From: Lutispora thermophila DSM 19022
Lineage (GTDB): Bacteria > Bacillota > Clostridia > Lutisporales > Lutisporaceae
Assembly (NCBI RefSeq): GCF_900142105.1
Contig: NZ_FQZS01000023.1
Coordinates: 1 to 41,579, forward strand
Length of the DNA: 41,579 nucleotides
Direction of reading: 5' to 3'
Shown here: one piece after another, positions 31,414 to 40,160 of the stretch
Layout: each line of letters starts with the position of its first letter
Numbering within the stretch: position 1 is the first letter of the stretch
Made by a program: the position numbers and the translations under genes
Notes under the pieces: model-generated
The model's database searches: none
Told to the model about the DNA's origin: nothing
Seen by the model: only the letters and a program-made list of their open reading frames with translations

Positions 31414-34400
31414 GTGGATAGTACTTTTAAGAGGGGGTCACAATGGAGAAAATGGGACCTTCACGTTCATACTCCAGCATCTGTATTGAACAACCAATTT
31501 GGGAATGATTGGGATTCATATGTTAAACTATTATTTAATACTGCTATTCAACGGGAAATTGAAGTAATTGGAATTACAGATTACTTTAGCATAGAAGGAT
31601 ATAAAAAAATTATAACAGAATACATCAATGATGATAATAAATTAGCAACATTATTTAAGGACGAGTTATCAAAGGACGAAAACTATATTTCAAAAATTAA
31701 ACAAATACTTTTATTACCGAATATAGAATTTAGGCTTGACAAAATTGTTTCCAGTAAGAAGGATGGTCAACAACCACGAAGGCTAAATTATCATGTTATT
31801 TTTTCAAATGAAGTGAGTATTGCAGACATAGAAGAGAATTTTTTGGAAGATTTGGAGTTTTCATATCAAGGTACCACAGAACATGGTTTAGAAAGAAGAA
31901 AACTAAAAAAGTGCAACCTTGAGGCATTAGGGCAGAAACTTCGTTCTGAGCATCAACCATTTAATCAGTTGTCAGATTATTATGTTGGATGCATGAATGC
32001 AGTTGTTAGTGAATCAGATATATGTAAAATTTTAAAAAAGGACAGGCCTCAACTTTTTCAAAACAAATATATTCTGGTGTTAGCGGAGGAATACTGGGAT
32101 TTAGTGGATTGGGATGGCCAAGACCATAATGTGAGAAAGAATATTCTATCAATATCCGATATGATTTTTAGTTCTAACGAAAAAACAAGACAGTGGGCAT
32201 TATCAAAGAATTTTCAGGAAGAGTTCGGTGATAATAAACCTTGTATTTGGGGGTCTGATGCTCACTCTCCAGAAAAACTATTTAACCCAGAGCAAGAGAA
32301 ATATTGTTGGATAAAAGCAGATACTACGTTTGAGGGGCTTTTACAACTGTTAAATGAGCCCAAGGATAGAGTATTTATAGGTAAAAGGCCTGAAAAATTA
32401 AAGACTACAGAATTAAATAAGTCTCGATATATATATAAATTGGATATAAAAAAAGTAAGTAACTATCCATTAACAGATGAGTGGTTTGATAATTCAATTG
32501 TTTTTAATTCTGACCTTGTTGCTATAATTGGAAGTAAAGGTAGTGGTAAAAGTGCATTATCAGATATTTTAGGTTTGTTAGGAAATAGCAAGAATGAAAA
32601 ATATTTTTCATTTCTAAATCCTGAACGTTTTAGAAAGCCACCTCAAAATTTATCTCAATACTTTGAGGCTAAACTTACATGGTTAGATGGCTGTGTTGAT
32701 GAGAGAGGTCTTTCAACTAACTCTAAATTAACTGAAGTTGAGAAAGTTAAATACTTGCCTCAAAAGTATATCGAAAATGTATGTAATGACTTGGGTAATG
32801 GTTTTGAACAAGAAATAAATAAAATGGTATTTTCATATTTGCCTGAAAATGAAAAGTTGATGAAAAGTTCATTTGATGACCTGATTAATTATTTGTGTCA
32901 AGGTATTGAAGATGAAATGCAATCTTTAAAGAATGATTTGGATAAGATAAATAATAGGATAATTGAACTGGAAGATAAACAAAATCCAGATTATATTGAT
33001 GCCATAAAGAATCAACTAAAACAAAAGTATATTGAAATAAAAAATCATAGAAAAATAAAGCCTAAAGAAAAAGAAATGCCTGATGAAGGGCAAAGTTCTG
33101 ATGAAAATTCAAAGTTAAAAGTACTAGATGAAAAAATTAAAAGTATAGATAAAAAAATCGAAGAGGTCCAAGCGGAACTTAATACTGTTAGTGTTCAAAT
33201 AACCGATTTAAATCTTATAAAAGATAAAATTATTGAGTTATGTAAGAGATATGAAAAAACAAAGGATGAGATAAAGGAAATCCTTGATAGGCATAGTTTC
33301 AATATTAGCCTAAAATTAGATATTAGTTACGATATGAAAGATATAAATAATTTATTAGATAGGCTAAATAATTATAAGAATCAAATGCAAATATTGCTTG
33401 AAAAAGATAAAGAAAAACAGACGGATAAGTCTTTATATAAAATGAAAGAAAATTTAACTAGTGAGAAAGAAAAGATTATTGGAGAGATGAACTCAGCATT
33501 AAAGGAATACCAGAATTACTTAGAGGAGTTAGGCATATGGGAAAAACGGAAAAATGAATTAATAGGAGATGCGAATAAAGAAGGTTCATTTAAGTATTAT
33601 GCAACAGAACGCAGATACATCAAGCAAAATCTGAGTAAAGAGATTAATGAAGCAATCAAACAAAGAGAGAAGATATGCAGGGATATATATAAATTAAAAC
33701 TGAAGAAAGTAAATATTTATAAGCAAATATATAAACCTGTTATGGAACGTATTAATGCAATGGGTAATATTAAAAATGATAATTTAAATTTTTCTGTTGA
33801 GATTTTGCCTGAAAGTAATTTTAGTGATAAGTTTTTATTTGCTATTAATCAATCTGTTAGTAGTGATTTTAGAGGTATAAGAGAAGGGTATGAAAAGTTA
33901 AAAGAGATAATTATTAAATATAATTTTAGTTGCGAGGATGATACAGTAAATTTTATTAAAGATGTTTATGATAGACTTACAAGAGATAAAAGTAAAATTA
34001 ACAAATTATTAAAAGATAGAGAAAGATTATATAATTACCTGTACTCACTAGAATATCTAAAAGTTGAATATAAATTAAAATTTGGAAATAGAAATATGGA
34101 ACAATTATCACCTGGTGAGAAGGGGACTTTATTACTAATATTTTATTTGGTATTGGATAAGGATAATTGTCCACTTATTATTGACCAGCCTGAAGATAAT
34201 TTAGACAATCAATCTGTTTATGAAAAACTGGTTCCATTTATAAGGGAAGCAAAAAATAGAAGGCAGGTAATTATTGTTACTCACAATCCCAATATTGCTG
34301 TGGCTTGTGATGCAGAGCAAATTATATATTGTAATATGAATAAAGAAAATTGCAAAATTGAATATGAAACTGGTAGTATTGAGAATCCTAGAATTAATGA

Positions 34401-34494
34401 ATATATAGTAAATGTTTTGGAAGGAACAATGCCAGCATTCACTCTAAGAGAGTTAAAATATAAAGTTAATAATAATAGAGAAAAAGGCCACTAG
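31414..34494 (+). CDS. TrlF-type PHP-SMC ATPase
   Basis: The 1026-residue protein starts at GTG 31414 (GGAGGGGAG before it). Residues 12-300 are a PHP-type domain: WDLHVHTPAS (HxH motif), VIGITDYFSIEGY and IWGSDAHSPEKL. Next comes an SMC/ABC-type ATPase: P-loop GSKGSGKS (373-380), a long coiled coil (about 490-800), signature LSPGEKG (from 898), Walker B LIIDQPEDN (D924, E927) and a histidine switch in IIVTHNPNI. This PHP plus SMC layout is that of the TrlF family, whose members turn up in defence regions. A role in sensing DNA ends and cutting nucleic acid is plausible but inferred. The gene is intact and AT-rich. Confidence 0.85.
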   Translation: MDSTFKRGSQWRKWDLHVHTPASVLNNQFGNDWDSYVKLLFNTAIQREIEVIGITDYFSIEGYKKIITEYINDDNKLATLFKDELSKDENYISKIKQILLLPNIEFRLDKIVSSKKDGQQPRRLNYHVIFSNEVSIADIEENFLEDLEFSYQGTTEHGLERRKLKKCNLEALGQKLRSEHQPFNQLSDYYVGCMNAVVSESDICKILKKDRPQLFQNKYILVLAEEYWDLVDWDGQDHNVRKNILSISDMIFSSNEKTRQWALSKNFQEEFGDNKPCIWGSDAHSPEKLFNPEQEKYCWIKADTTFEGLLQLLNEPKDRVFIGKRPEKLKTTELNKSRYIYKLDIKKVSNYPLTDEWFDNSIVFNSDLVAIIGSKGSGKSALSDILGLLGNSKNEKYFSFLNPERFRKPPQNLSQYFEAKLTWLDGCVDERGLSTNSKLTEVEKVKYLPQKYIENVCNDLGNGFEQEINKMVFSYLPENEKLMKSSFDDLINYLCQGIEDEMQSLKNDLDKINNRIIELEDKQNPDYIDAIKNQLKQKYIEIKNHRKIKPKEKEMPDEGQSSDENSKLKVLDEKIKSIDKKIEEVQAELNTVSVQITDLNLIKDKIIELCKRYEKTKDEIKEILDRHSFNISLKLDISYDMKDINNLLDRLNNYKNQMQILLEKDKEKQTDKSLYKMKENLTSEKEKIIGEMNSALKEYQNYLEELGIWEKRKNELIGDANKEGSFKYYATERRYIKQNLSKEINEAIKQREKICRDIYKLKLKKVNIYKQIYKPVMERINAMGNIKNDNLNFSVEILPESNFSDKFLFAINQSVSSDFRGIREGYEKLKEIIIKYNFSCEDDTVNFIKDVYDRLTRDKSKINKLLKDRERLYNYLYSLEYLKVEYKLKFGNRNMEQLSPGEKGTLLLIFYLVLDKDNCPLIIDQPEDNLDNQSVYEKLVPFIREAKNRRQVIIVTHNPNIAVACDAEQIIYCNMNKENCKIEYETGSIENPRINEYIVNVLEGTMPAFTLRELKYKVNNNREKGH

Positions 34495-34587
34495 TTTAAC
34501 TTTTTCGCAAAAAATTGGAGAAATATAAAGGTACGGATATTCCTCTATTCGTCACATTTGAGTTTAAATAAATAAGAAACTCACTCT

Positions 34588-34617
34588 ATAAATAGAAGAA
34601 ACAGGGGGGCTATTTAT
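34588..34617 (+). promoter_or_regulatory. Hairpin flanking the ribosome site of the DUF5677-like gene
   Basis: ATAAATAG (34588-34595) pairs perfectly with CTATTTAT (34610-34617); the AGGGGGG ribosome site lies in the loop, and the start codon's first bases are in the stem. The fold could hold back translation. Confidence 0.5.
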
Positions 34618-35611
34618 GAAGAATATTGATATCGAAAAACAATATGAAGATACTATTTTTAAAATGCTAAAACGATTTGCTTTTATATCAAGGCAATTTT
34701 GTGATAAATACTGTGTGCCAGATGGCCTAATGGATATTCTGATGGAGAAAGCCTACACAAATAATGTATCAAAAGATTTGTTATATAGCAACAAATTATC
34801 TTATGATTATGATTATTATGCTTTTACCAAAAGTACAAAAACCCTTCATGCTATTCTGAACTTATTAAAAGACAAGAGATATTTCTTTAATGAAGATATT
34901 ATGATGCTAATCAGGAGTATTTTTGAAAATCATATTTTGAGTAGATACTTTAGGGAACATATAGATATCGAAATTGAAAGAGAAAAAGTTATAAATGAAT
35001 TTATACAAAATCCACTTGGAATTTCATTAGGTTTCTACATTAAAGAAGGATTTAGCGTAAAAACTTTAGATGGAGAAATATTAGGGAATGTTAAAATGCC
35101 CAGTAGTTACAAGATGGGGAGCGAGAAAGATTATTATCCTGAATTCTATTCATATCTATGTGAATTTACTCACTGTTCTTTCGGAAGAATTGAGTGCTAT
35201 TTTGATGGAGCAAACTTCTATTACGATAAAAATAATTTTAGGTTAGAGGCAATGCTATTTACCTTATTTGTTTTTACAAAAATATTCGAAGGTGTAGTCA
35301 CTGTTGAAGGAGAGAATTTTGATACTAAAAAAGAAGAAAATAAGTGCTATAACTTAGTATATGATTCTTTAGAATTGCAGAATGAAGTTTTTGATTTCTT
35401 GATAAAAAAATATGAAACAATTAGTTTTAATAAAGATACAGCGATTATTTCTCTGTATCTTAATGAAAAAAGCACTTCGAATAGGAATTTAACAATAAAA
35501 AGTATGCTTTTAAAGATGAAGAATTCATTAGATGATAATGAGATAGGTAGTGTAATAAAAGAAAAGAATGAAAGTGGAAAGTATATAAGACAGTATCCTG
35601 GTAACTGGTAG
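34616..35611 (+). CDS. DUF5677-like protein, partner of the TrlF-type gene
   Basis: This 331-residue protein is mostly helical. The stretch LMRSIFENHILSRYFREHID-like near residues 99-118 and a later YLCEFTHCSFGRI near 178-190 resemble the DUF5677 pattern, in which an R-x-x-x-E helix and a histidine region recur. Function is unknown for the family. The gene follows the TrlF-type gene by 121 bp in the same direction, with GGGGGG before the ATG. A fixed pairing with TrlF would suggest a two-gene system; this is inference. Confidence 0.55.
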   Translation: MKNIDIEKQYEDTIFKMLKRFAFISRQFCDKYCVPDGLMDILMEKAYTNNVSKDLLYSNKLSYDYDYYAFTKSTKTLHAILNLLKDKRYFFNEDIMMLIRSIFENHILSRYFREHIDIEIEREKVINEFIQNPLGISLGFYIKEGFSVKTLDGEILGNVKMPSSYKMGSEKDYYPEFYSYLCEFTHCSFGRIECYFDGANFYYDKNNFRLEAMLFTLFVFTKIFEGVVTVEGENFDTKKEENKCYNLVYDSLELQNEVFDFLIKKYETISFNKDTAIISLYLNEKSTSNRNLTIKSMLLKMKNSLDDNEIGSVIKEKNESGKYIRQYPGNW

Positions 35612-35967
35612 TTGAACTAATAATGTAGATAGGTGGATATTTTGAAAAATTACATAATAATGATAAATTAAACTTTGGATTGAAAAAATAACAGGTAGCA
35701 ACAAATAAAACTACATAGTGCTATGTAATGATAATCACGATTTTCTGAGTTGTCTTATGTTTAGTTAACACATTATGTGATAAATGAAATACATAGTATA
35801 ATTATCTACTTAAATGTTCATTCGAAAATTGAATTATTGGACAATATTAACTGCCTTTAAAAAAATATTTATGTTTACCTAGTTTATAAAAAATCACTCA
35901 AAGGTTGATTTATGGGGTAATGCTTATATAATACCTCTAAATCAAAAACTGAATGGAGTGATTTTTT
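35612..35967. other. Gene-free stretch, AT-rich
   Basis: No gene is seen. There is a palindrome TACATAG-TG-CTATGTA at 35712-35727, CACATTATGTG near 35768-35780, and the folded promoter region of the next gene (35888-35967). Confidence 0.5.
35888..35967 (+). promoter_or_regulatory. Promoter inside a foldback before the gene at 35968
   Basis: AAAAAATCACTC (35888-35899) pairs perfectly with GAGTGATTTTTT (35956-35967), which includes the GGAGTGA ribosome site. Inside, TTGATTTA pairs with TAAATCAA. A promoter (TTGATT 35905-35910, 16 bp, TATAAT 35927-35932) lies within, so only transcripts from further upstream would contain both outer arms. Confidence 0.55.
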
Positions 35968-36198
35968 ATGAGAGATGTAACGATTTTCGGCAATTTCACT
36001 GTATTAGAAACTTTTATGCTTAATGGTGTGCAAGTTGATAAAGGCTTTGATGAGCGGCTGGATATATTTTATAGAATAAACCTTTGCATAGGAAATAGTG
36101 CCGATGATGTTAATGCTTTATTTATAGATTGCTATTATAGAAGTATTGCTGATTTAAAGAGAGATTTGAAGGATTATATTTGGGTAAATCAATCTTAG
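35968..36198 (+). CDS. Small hypothetical protein
   Basis: The 76-residue protein has GGAGTGA before its ATG and its own promoter. It shows no membrane segment or known motif; predicted strands then helices (SIADLKRDLKDYIWVN at the end). It is a single-gene unit. The strict inverted repeats around its promoter and ribosome site suggest controlled expression, but no function can be named. Confidence 0.55.
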   Translation: MRDVTIFGNFTVLETFMLNGVQVDKGFDERLDIFYRINLCIGNSADDVNALFIDCYYRSIADLKRDLKDYIWVNQS

Positions 36199-36343
36199 AC
36201 GTTAGGACGAATGAAACATATGCTACTCTTTACACGTCAAATAAAAATATAACTGTAAAATAGCACGAATATAAGCATTTTATATTATAATTAAAGAATA
36301 GATTGATTTTAATAAGAATAAAGTGGAAAGAGTCTAACTTAAA

Positions 36344-36562
36344 ATGGGAAAGCAGTTTGAGTGTTTAAAGTGTAAAGAGCAAATGAAGTATCTGAAAGAA
36401 TACCGCTTTGATTCTCAGGATAATAATAGGGGAATATTAGGAGCCTTATTTGATATTGAAGAGCATTTGACTTTTGACATATATGGCTGACCTAAATGCA
36501 GGCAAACAGAGTTTTTCTTTACGGGAGCAAGGGAAGGGTTTGACGAATGGAATGACTGGTGA
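36344..36562 (+). pseudogene. Zinc-ribbon protein with an in-frame TGA at a cysteine position
   Basis: From ATG 36344 the frame gives FECLKCKEQ (C7, C10), runs to DIYG, meets TGA at 36488-36490 (codon 49), and continues in the same frame as PKCRQTEFFF to a stop at 36562. The layout CxxC then [TGA]xxC is a zinc ribbon in which the third cysteine is a TGA codon, one base from TGC or TGT. Most likely this is a nonsense mutation; selenocysteine is possible in principle, but no clear SECIS hairpin was seen just after the TGA. The ribosome site is weak (GGAAAG). Confidence 0.55.
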
Positions 36563-36668
36563 AGTCATTCTTTAATGTTATGTAATGTTTATTTAATGTG
36601 TTTATGGTGCAATGAATATAAAAAGAATAAAGAAAGAGTGAGAATAAACAGGAAGGGTGATGAAAACA

Positions 36669-37127
36669 ATGAACTGCACAGAATTGGCTTTGAAAGAATT
36701 TCTGGTCAGAGCAAAGATAAATACATATGCTGGAGATGGGATTCTTTCTGCATCTTCAAGACCGAACTCAAAGGATTTACATTATGGTGAAGGGGATTTA
36801 CTATACATAGACTCTTACTTCGGGAGCGCTGATTTTATTGGTGAAGAAGTGGTATTTGAAAATCAAAAGCCCATATGGGGAATGAATTACTATGGGAAGA
36901 TGCTCGTTGACGAAGTTCTGCCAGGATTCAGCAAATGCCTGAAAAGTTCATTGAAGGCAGTTCCTGTTGAGAACCCATTTAGAGGACCTGCTTTATTTGA
37001 ACAGGATGGGTTTGTTTATAAATGTTCATGGCAGGGAGATATATCTGAGTTTAACGGGAATGAGGCAATATACTTTGATGGTATTGAAATATATAGATTG
37101 TCTTTTCATGGCGGATATATAAAATAG
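36669..37127 (+). CDS. DUF5680-like protein
   Basis: I use the ATG at 36669, which has GGAAGGGTG at good spacing; an ATG 9 bp upstream is too close to that site. The 152-residue protein fits the DUF5680 pattern: LKEFLVRAKINTYAGDG at the N-terminus, LHYGEGDLLYIDSYFGSADFIGEEVVF, then PIWGMNYYGKML and a C-terminal YFDGIEIYRLSFHGGYI. This domain occurs alone or fused to helix-turn-helix domains; its role is unknown. No helix-turn-helix is present here. The gene precedes the DUF1848 gene by 62 bp. Confidence 0.7.
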   Translation: MNCTELALKEFLVRAKINTYAGDGILSASSRPNSKDLHYGEGDLLYIDSYFGSADFIGEEVVFENQKPIWGMNYYGKMLVDEVLPGFSKCLKSSLKAVPVENPFRGPALFEQDGFVYKCSWQGDISEFNGNEAIYFDGIEIYRLSFHGGYIK

Positions 37128-37189
37128 TAACCAATATTCTTACACACACCGTAAACACAAACTTTTTATGGAGGCATTATCCAAAACCG

Positions 37190-38026
37190 ATGCTTGAGAT
37201 AATAAGTTGCAGTAGAAGAACGGATATTCCCGCATTTTATTATGATTGGCTTCAGGAAAGTTTGAAAAATAAATATGTAATGGTAAAAAATCCTTACAAT
37301 AAGTCAACATACATGGTGAACCTGGCTCCTGAAAGGGTGCATTCCATATGCCTGTGGTCAAAGTCGTTTACAAATGTACTTAAGAATCCTGGATATTTGT
37401 CGCTGTATAATCTGTACTTTCAGTTTACAATCACAGGCTACTCCAAATTTCTGGAACCAAATGTTGTTGATACAAATGAAGTAGTCAAACAGATGGAACA
37501 ACTGGCAGAAAGGTATTCTCCACAGCAAATAAACTGGAGATTTGACCCTATTATTCTTAGTATCAAGGGAGAGCAAAGTCCGACACCAGATAACTTTGAA
37601 AGAGCAAGGCTAAATATGTTTGAGGCTTTGTGCAGGGATATTTCTTCCTTTGGGGTAAATCGCTGTACCATTAGTTTTCTTTGCTTATATAAAAAAGTGG
37701 AACAAAGAATGAAAGCATCGAAGTTTACCTATTTAATTCCTTCACAGCAACAGCAGATTGAATTAGTAAGCCAATTAGTGGAAATTGCAGATAAATATGG
37801 GACTACTATTTATACATGTACCAGCCCCATCATTGAAGGAGTACCTGGGGTGAAGAAGGGGCATTGTATAGATGGGGCCTATCTTGAAGAATTGTTCGGT
37901 AAAAGAGCATCCCATGCAAAAGATGCAGGGCAAAGAAAAGGATGCGGATGTACCAGGTCAAGAGATATTGGAGCATACAGTGGGCAGAGTTGCGGACATG
38001 GATGCCTTTATTGCTATGCGAGATAA
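37190..38026 (+). CDS. DUF1848 protein with C-terminal cysteine cluster
   Basis: The 278-residue protein begins ISCSRRTDIPAFYYDWL and continues with YMVNLAPERVHSICLWSKSF and INWRFDPIIL, all typical of DUF1848. The last 30 residues hold a cysteine cluster, KGCGCTRSRDIG then SCGHGCLYCYA, in which C-x3-C-x2-C has the spacing of a radical-SAM iron-sulfur site. The reaction is unknown. The GGAGG at 37170 is 15 bp before the ATG, longer than usual, so translation may be weak or the start may differ. No frameshift is seen. Confidence 0.8.
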   Translation: MLEIISCSRRTDIPAFYYDWLQESLKNKYVMVKNPYNKSTYMVNLAPERVHSICLWSKSFTNVLKNPGYLSLYNLYFQFTITGYSKFLEPNVVDTNEVVKQMEQLAERYSPQQINWRFDPIILSIKGEQSPTPDNFERARLNMFEALCRDISSFGVNRCTISFLCLYKKVEQRMKASKFTYLIPSQQQQIELVSQLVEIADKYGTTIYTCTSPIIEGVPGVKKGHCIDGAYLEELFGKRASHAKDAGQRKGCGCTRSRDIGAYSGQSCGHGCLYCYAR

Positions 38027-38103
38027 TTGAAATATAGTTTCCTGTATTTAACCAGTAAGAGTTGATGGTTATCAAGAGGAAATATACTATTATGGGGTGA
38101 AAC

Positions 38104-38581
38104 ATGATGAAAAAGCCTGTATTATGTATCCTGTTGATTATGTCCGTATTAATGACGGCAACTGGCTGCAGTATTGAGCATAATGTAAGCACTAATTCTT
38201 CCAGGGCTTTTAAAAAGGATTTAATGGGAATTTCAGATGCGATAAAGAGTGTTGAAATCAGTTTTAGACGTCCTGCCGTAATTTATAAAGTTAATATGAC
38301 AAAAGAACCAACGCAGGAAACGCTCGATACTATCCTGGGAAAAGTGAAATCATTTACTACTGTAGAAAACATGGATGAAATAGCGCGTAAAGTTGGTTGG
38401 AAACAGCGTGTGTCGCAAGTTTATCTTCGAATAAATAACTGATAAAGACGACTTTATTGAGCACGAATATTTCAGCAGGTATTATAAAACTGCAGTGGTA
38501 GAAGATAGAGAGGATAATATTGATGCATATCAAACTTGGAAAAAATCATCAACTCTGAAGGAAACAGATTTTGAAAACTAA
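38104..38581 (+). pseudogene. Lipoprotein gene, frameshifted
   Basis: The frame from ATG 38104 encodes a lipoprotein signal (KKPVLCILLIMSVLMTATGC; lipobox cysteine near residue 22) and about 90 more residues, then stops at 38442. In the +1 frame the sequence continues as DKDDFIEHEYFSRYYKTAV and ends at 38581 (FEN), with sensible protein composition. One base around 38438-38445 therefore breaks the gene, or marks a sequencing error. No function is recognised. A long terminator follows. Confidence 0.6.
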
Positions 38582-38612
38582 GTTTTTATTATAATGTTAA
38601 GCGCTTGATTCA

Positions 38613-38672
38613 AAGATGAAATAAAGACTCTGCGTATATACAGAGCCTTTTTATTTCATCTTAATAGTCCGA
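38613..38672 (+). terminator. Long terminator after the lipoprotein gene
   Basis: AAGATGAAATAAA plus CTCTG pairs with CAGAG plus TTTATTTCATCTT (38613-38662), with a T-rich right arm. The structure is nearly symmetrical and may act in both directions. Confidence 0.7.
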
Positions 38673-38933
38673 AATTTTAAAATAGCGAAACATTACAAAA
38701 TAAAACACTAATTTCTTGATATTATTATACATAAAATAGACTCAAAAATCCTTATTTTGCCAACTAGTAGATAGAATAACATGCATATTCTAACGAATGT
38801 TATTTTATGGTATGATATATAGGAATTCTAGGGTTTTAGGTGACTGCATGCTTCTATAGGATTATGTGTCGAAGAAAAGGGTTAGCAAAAAATAAAAGAT
38901 TATGGTAGTGTAAAGTAAAATATGAAAAAATGC

Positions 38934-39096
38934 TTCGCAAAATTTAAGTGCTTTCATCCTCTGACGGAATTTTAATCTGCTCAATTAAATTTCTGTCAAG
39001 GCTGAAATTAACGGACTTTCAGCCCGACCTTGACAAAAATTTATGAGCAGATTTTAAGGCATTTTCAAGAGGATGCAAGCATGAATTTGATGAAAA
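38934..39096. repeat. Foldback element of about 160 bp
   Basis: Two arms of about 70 bp are imperfect reverse complements. Matching blocks from outside in are TGCTTTCATCCTCT with AGAGGATGCAAGCA, TTTTAATCTGCTCA with TGAGCAGATTTTAA, and TGTCAAGG with CCTTGACA; a CTGAAA/TTTCAG hairpin forms the centre (39002-39021). No gene is inside. The form fits a MITE-like element or a large structured RNA. The surrounding gap (38582-39213) shows nothing else but the terminator. Confidence 0.7.
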
Positions 39097-39213
39097 TTAG
39101 GGGGGTATACGAATTCTGAGGTTTAATAACCATCTAATGCTTGAAATTAAAGCATTTGACGTATTTTGCATCAATGCTACTTAACACAACCAAGATTATC
39201 ATAGGGGTCGAAG

Positions 39214-39888
39214 ATGATGAAACTTAAGTTATTAGTTATACTATTAATTTTAACTTCTTTACTCAATGGATGTAATAAAGAAGATAACACATATCCATTA
39301 GAATTTTTTGAAATAAGCAATACAAAACTAGAAAATCTGCAATTGAATAATGTTAATAAAATTATTGTAGAAAAAATAATCAATAAAAGACTTAGCGCAT
39401 TTCTCTTTACGGATAATGAAAACAGCCAAATTAATGGTGGAATTAATTTAAATGATAAATCTTATTATATAGGTCAAGTGTCAATGGAGAACACACCAGA
39501 CCATTTAATGGGAATTGCTGAAGTTCAGGTGTTTGGAAAGAAGGCAGTAAAGATTTATGGAATATTGGGTGCAAATTATGCGCAGGCATTTTACTGGTTT
39601 GTTGAAGAAAAGACGGAAGATTCCATAATACAGATAGATGGACATACAATGGAAGTTGATTTAGACGATGATGGTAAAAAGGAGATTGTTTCAACTTCAG
39701 GAACAATCCCTGAAACAAAAATATACATTTTGAGAGAAGGCAAAATATACGTTTCTGATATTAATAAATCAATTGGGGCAAAATCGGTATTTTTGCAAGA
39801 TGAAGATAAAAAATTATTTCAAGTATACTTTGAGCCAAATAAATCAGAACAATATGTATATTATAAATATTCTTTTATAAAGAGGTAG
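39214..39888 (+). CDS. Lipoprotein
   Basis: The 224-residue protein has a lipoprotein signal (KLKLLVILLILTSLLNGC, cysteine near residue 20) and should be attached to the outer face of the membrane. The mature part is beta-rich (INLNDKSYYIGQVSMEN, VQVFGKKAVKIYGILG) and has a calcium-like DLDDDGKKEIV segment. There is no known family. AGGGG lies 6-10 bp before the ATG pair. It lies just after the foldback element and has no obvious operon partner; an AT-rich hairpin follows (39941-39982). Confidence 0.65.
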   Translation: MMKLKLLVILLILTSLLNGCNKEDNTYPLEFFEISNTKLENLQLNNVNKIIVEKIINKRLSAFLFTDNENSQINGGINLNDKSYYIGQVSMENTPDHLMGIAEVQVFGKKAVKIYGILGANYAQAFYWFVEEKTEDSIIQIDGHTMEVDLDDDGKKEIVSTSGTIPETKIYILREGKIYVSDINKSIGAKSVFLQDEDKKLFQVYFEPNKSEQYVYYKYSFIKR

Positions 39889-39940
39889 AGTATCTTTGCA
39901 TAATAAGTAGAACGATACTATATTAAATTACTTGTTTTGC

Positions 39941-39982
39941 GCAATATTTTTATTTTATGCCTCAAAGCAAATAAAAAATTGC
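39941..39982. terminator. AT-rich hairpin after the lipoprotein gene
   Basis: GCAATATTTTTATTT pairs with AAATAAAAAATTGC with one bulge. It may act as a weak terminator. Confidence 0.4.
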
Positions 39983-40093
39983 TTAATAGCATGGCAACCG
40001 CTGCAAAATTGAATCTGTTCTTAGTGCTTAAGCCCCGTTAACAAGAAATAGAACCGTTCATCTAACGAACCATAAAACTTGAAAAGAGTATAT

Positions 40094-40154
40094 AGCCCTC
40101 TTTATATTATAGTGGAGTTTTGTAAACAGGGATTTCATAATAATAGGGAGGGCT
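40094..40154 (+). promoter_or_regulatory. Complement of the ribosome site before the gene at 40161
   Basis: AGCCCTC (40094-40100) pairs with GAGGGCT (40148-40154), which is the ribosome site, and two G-U pairs plus three A-T pairs extend the stem. Folding would mask the site. Confidence 0.45.
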
Positions 40155-40160
40155 TATAAT

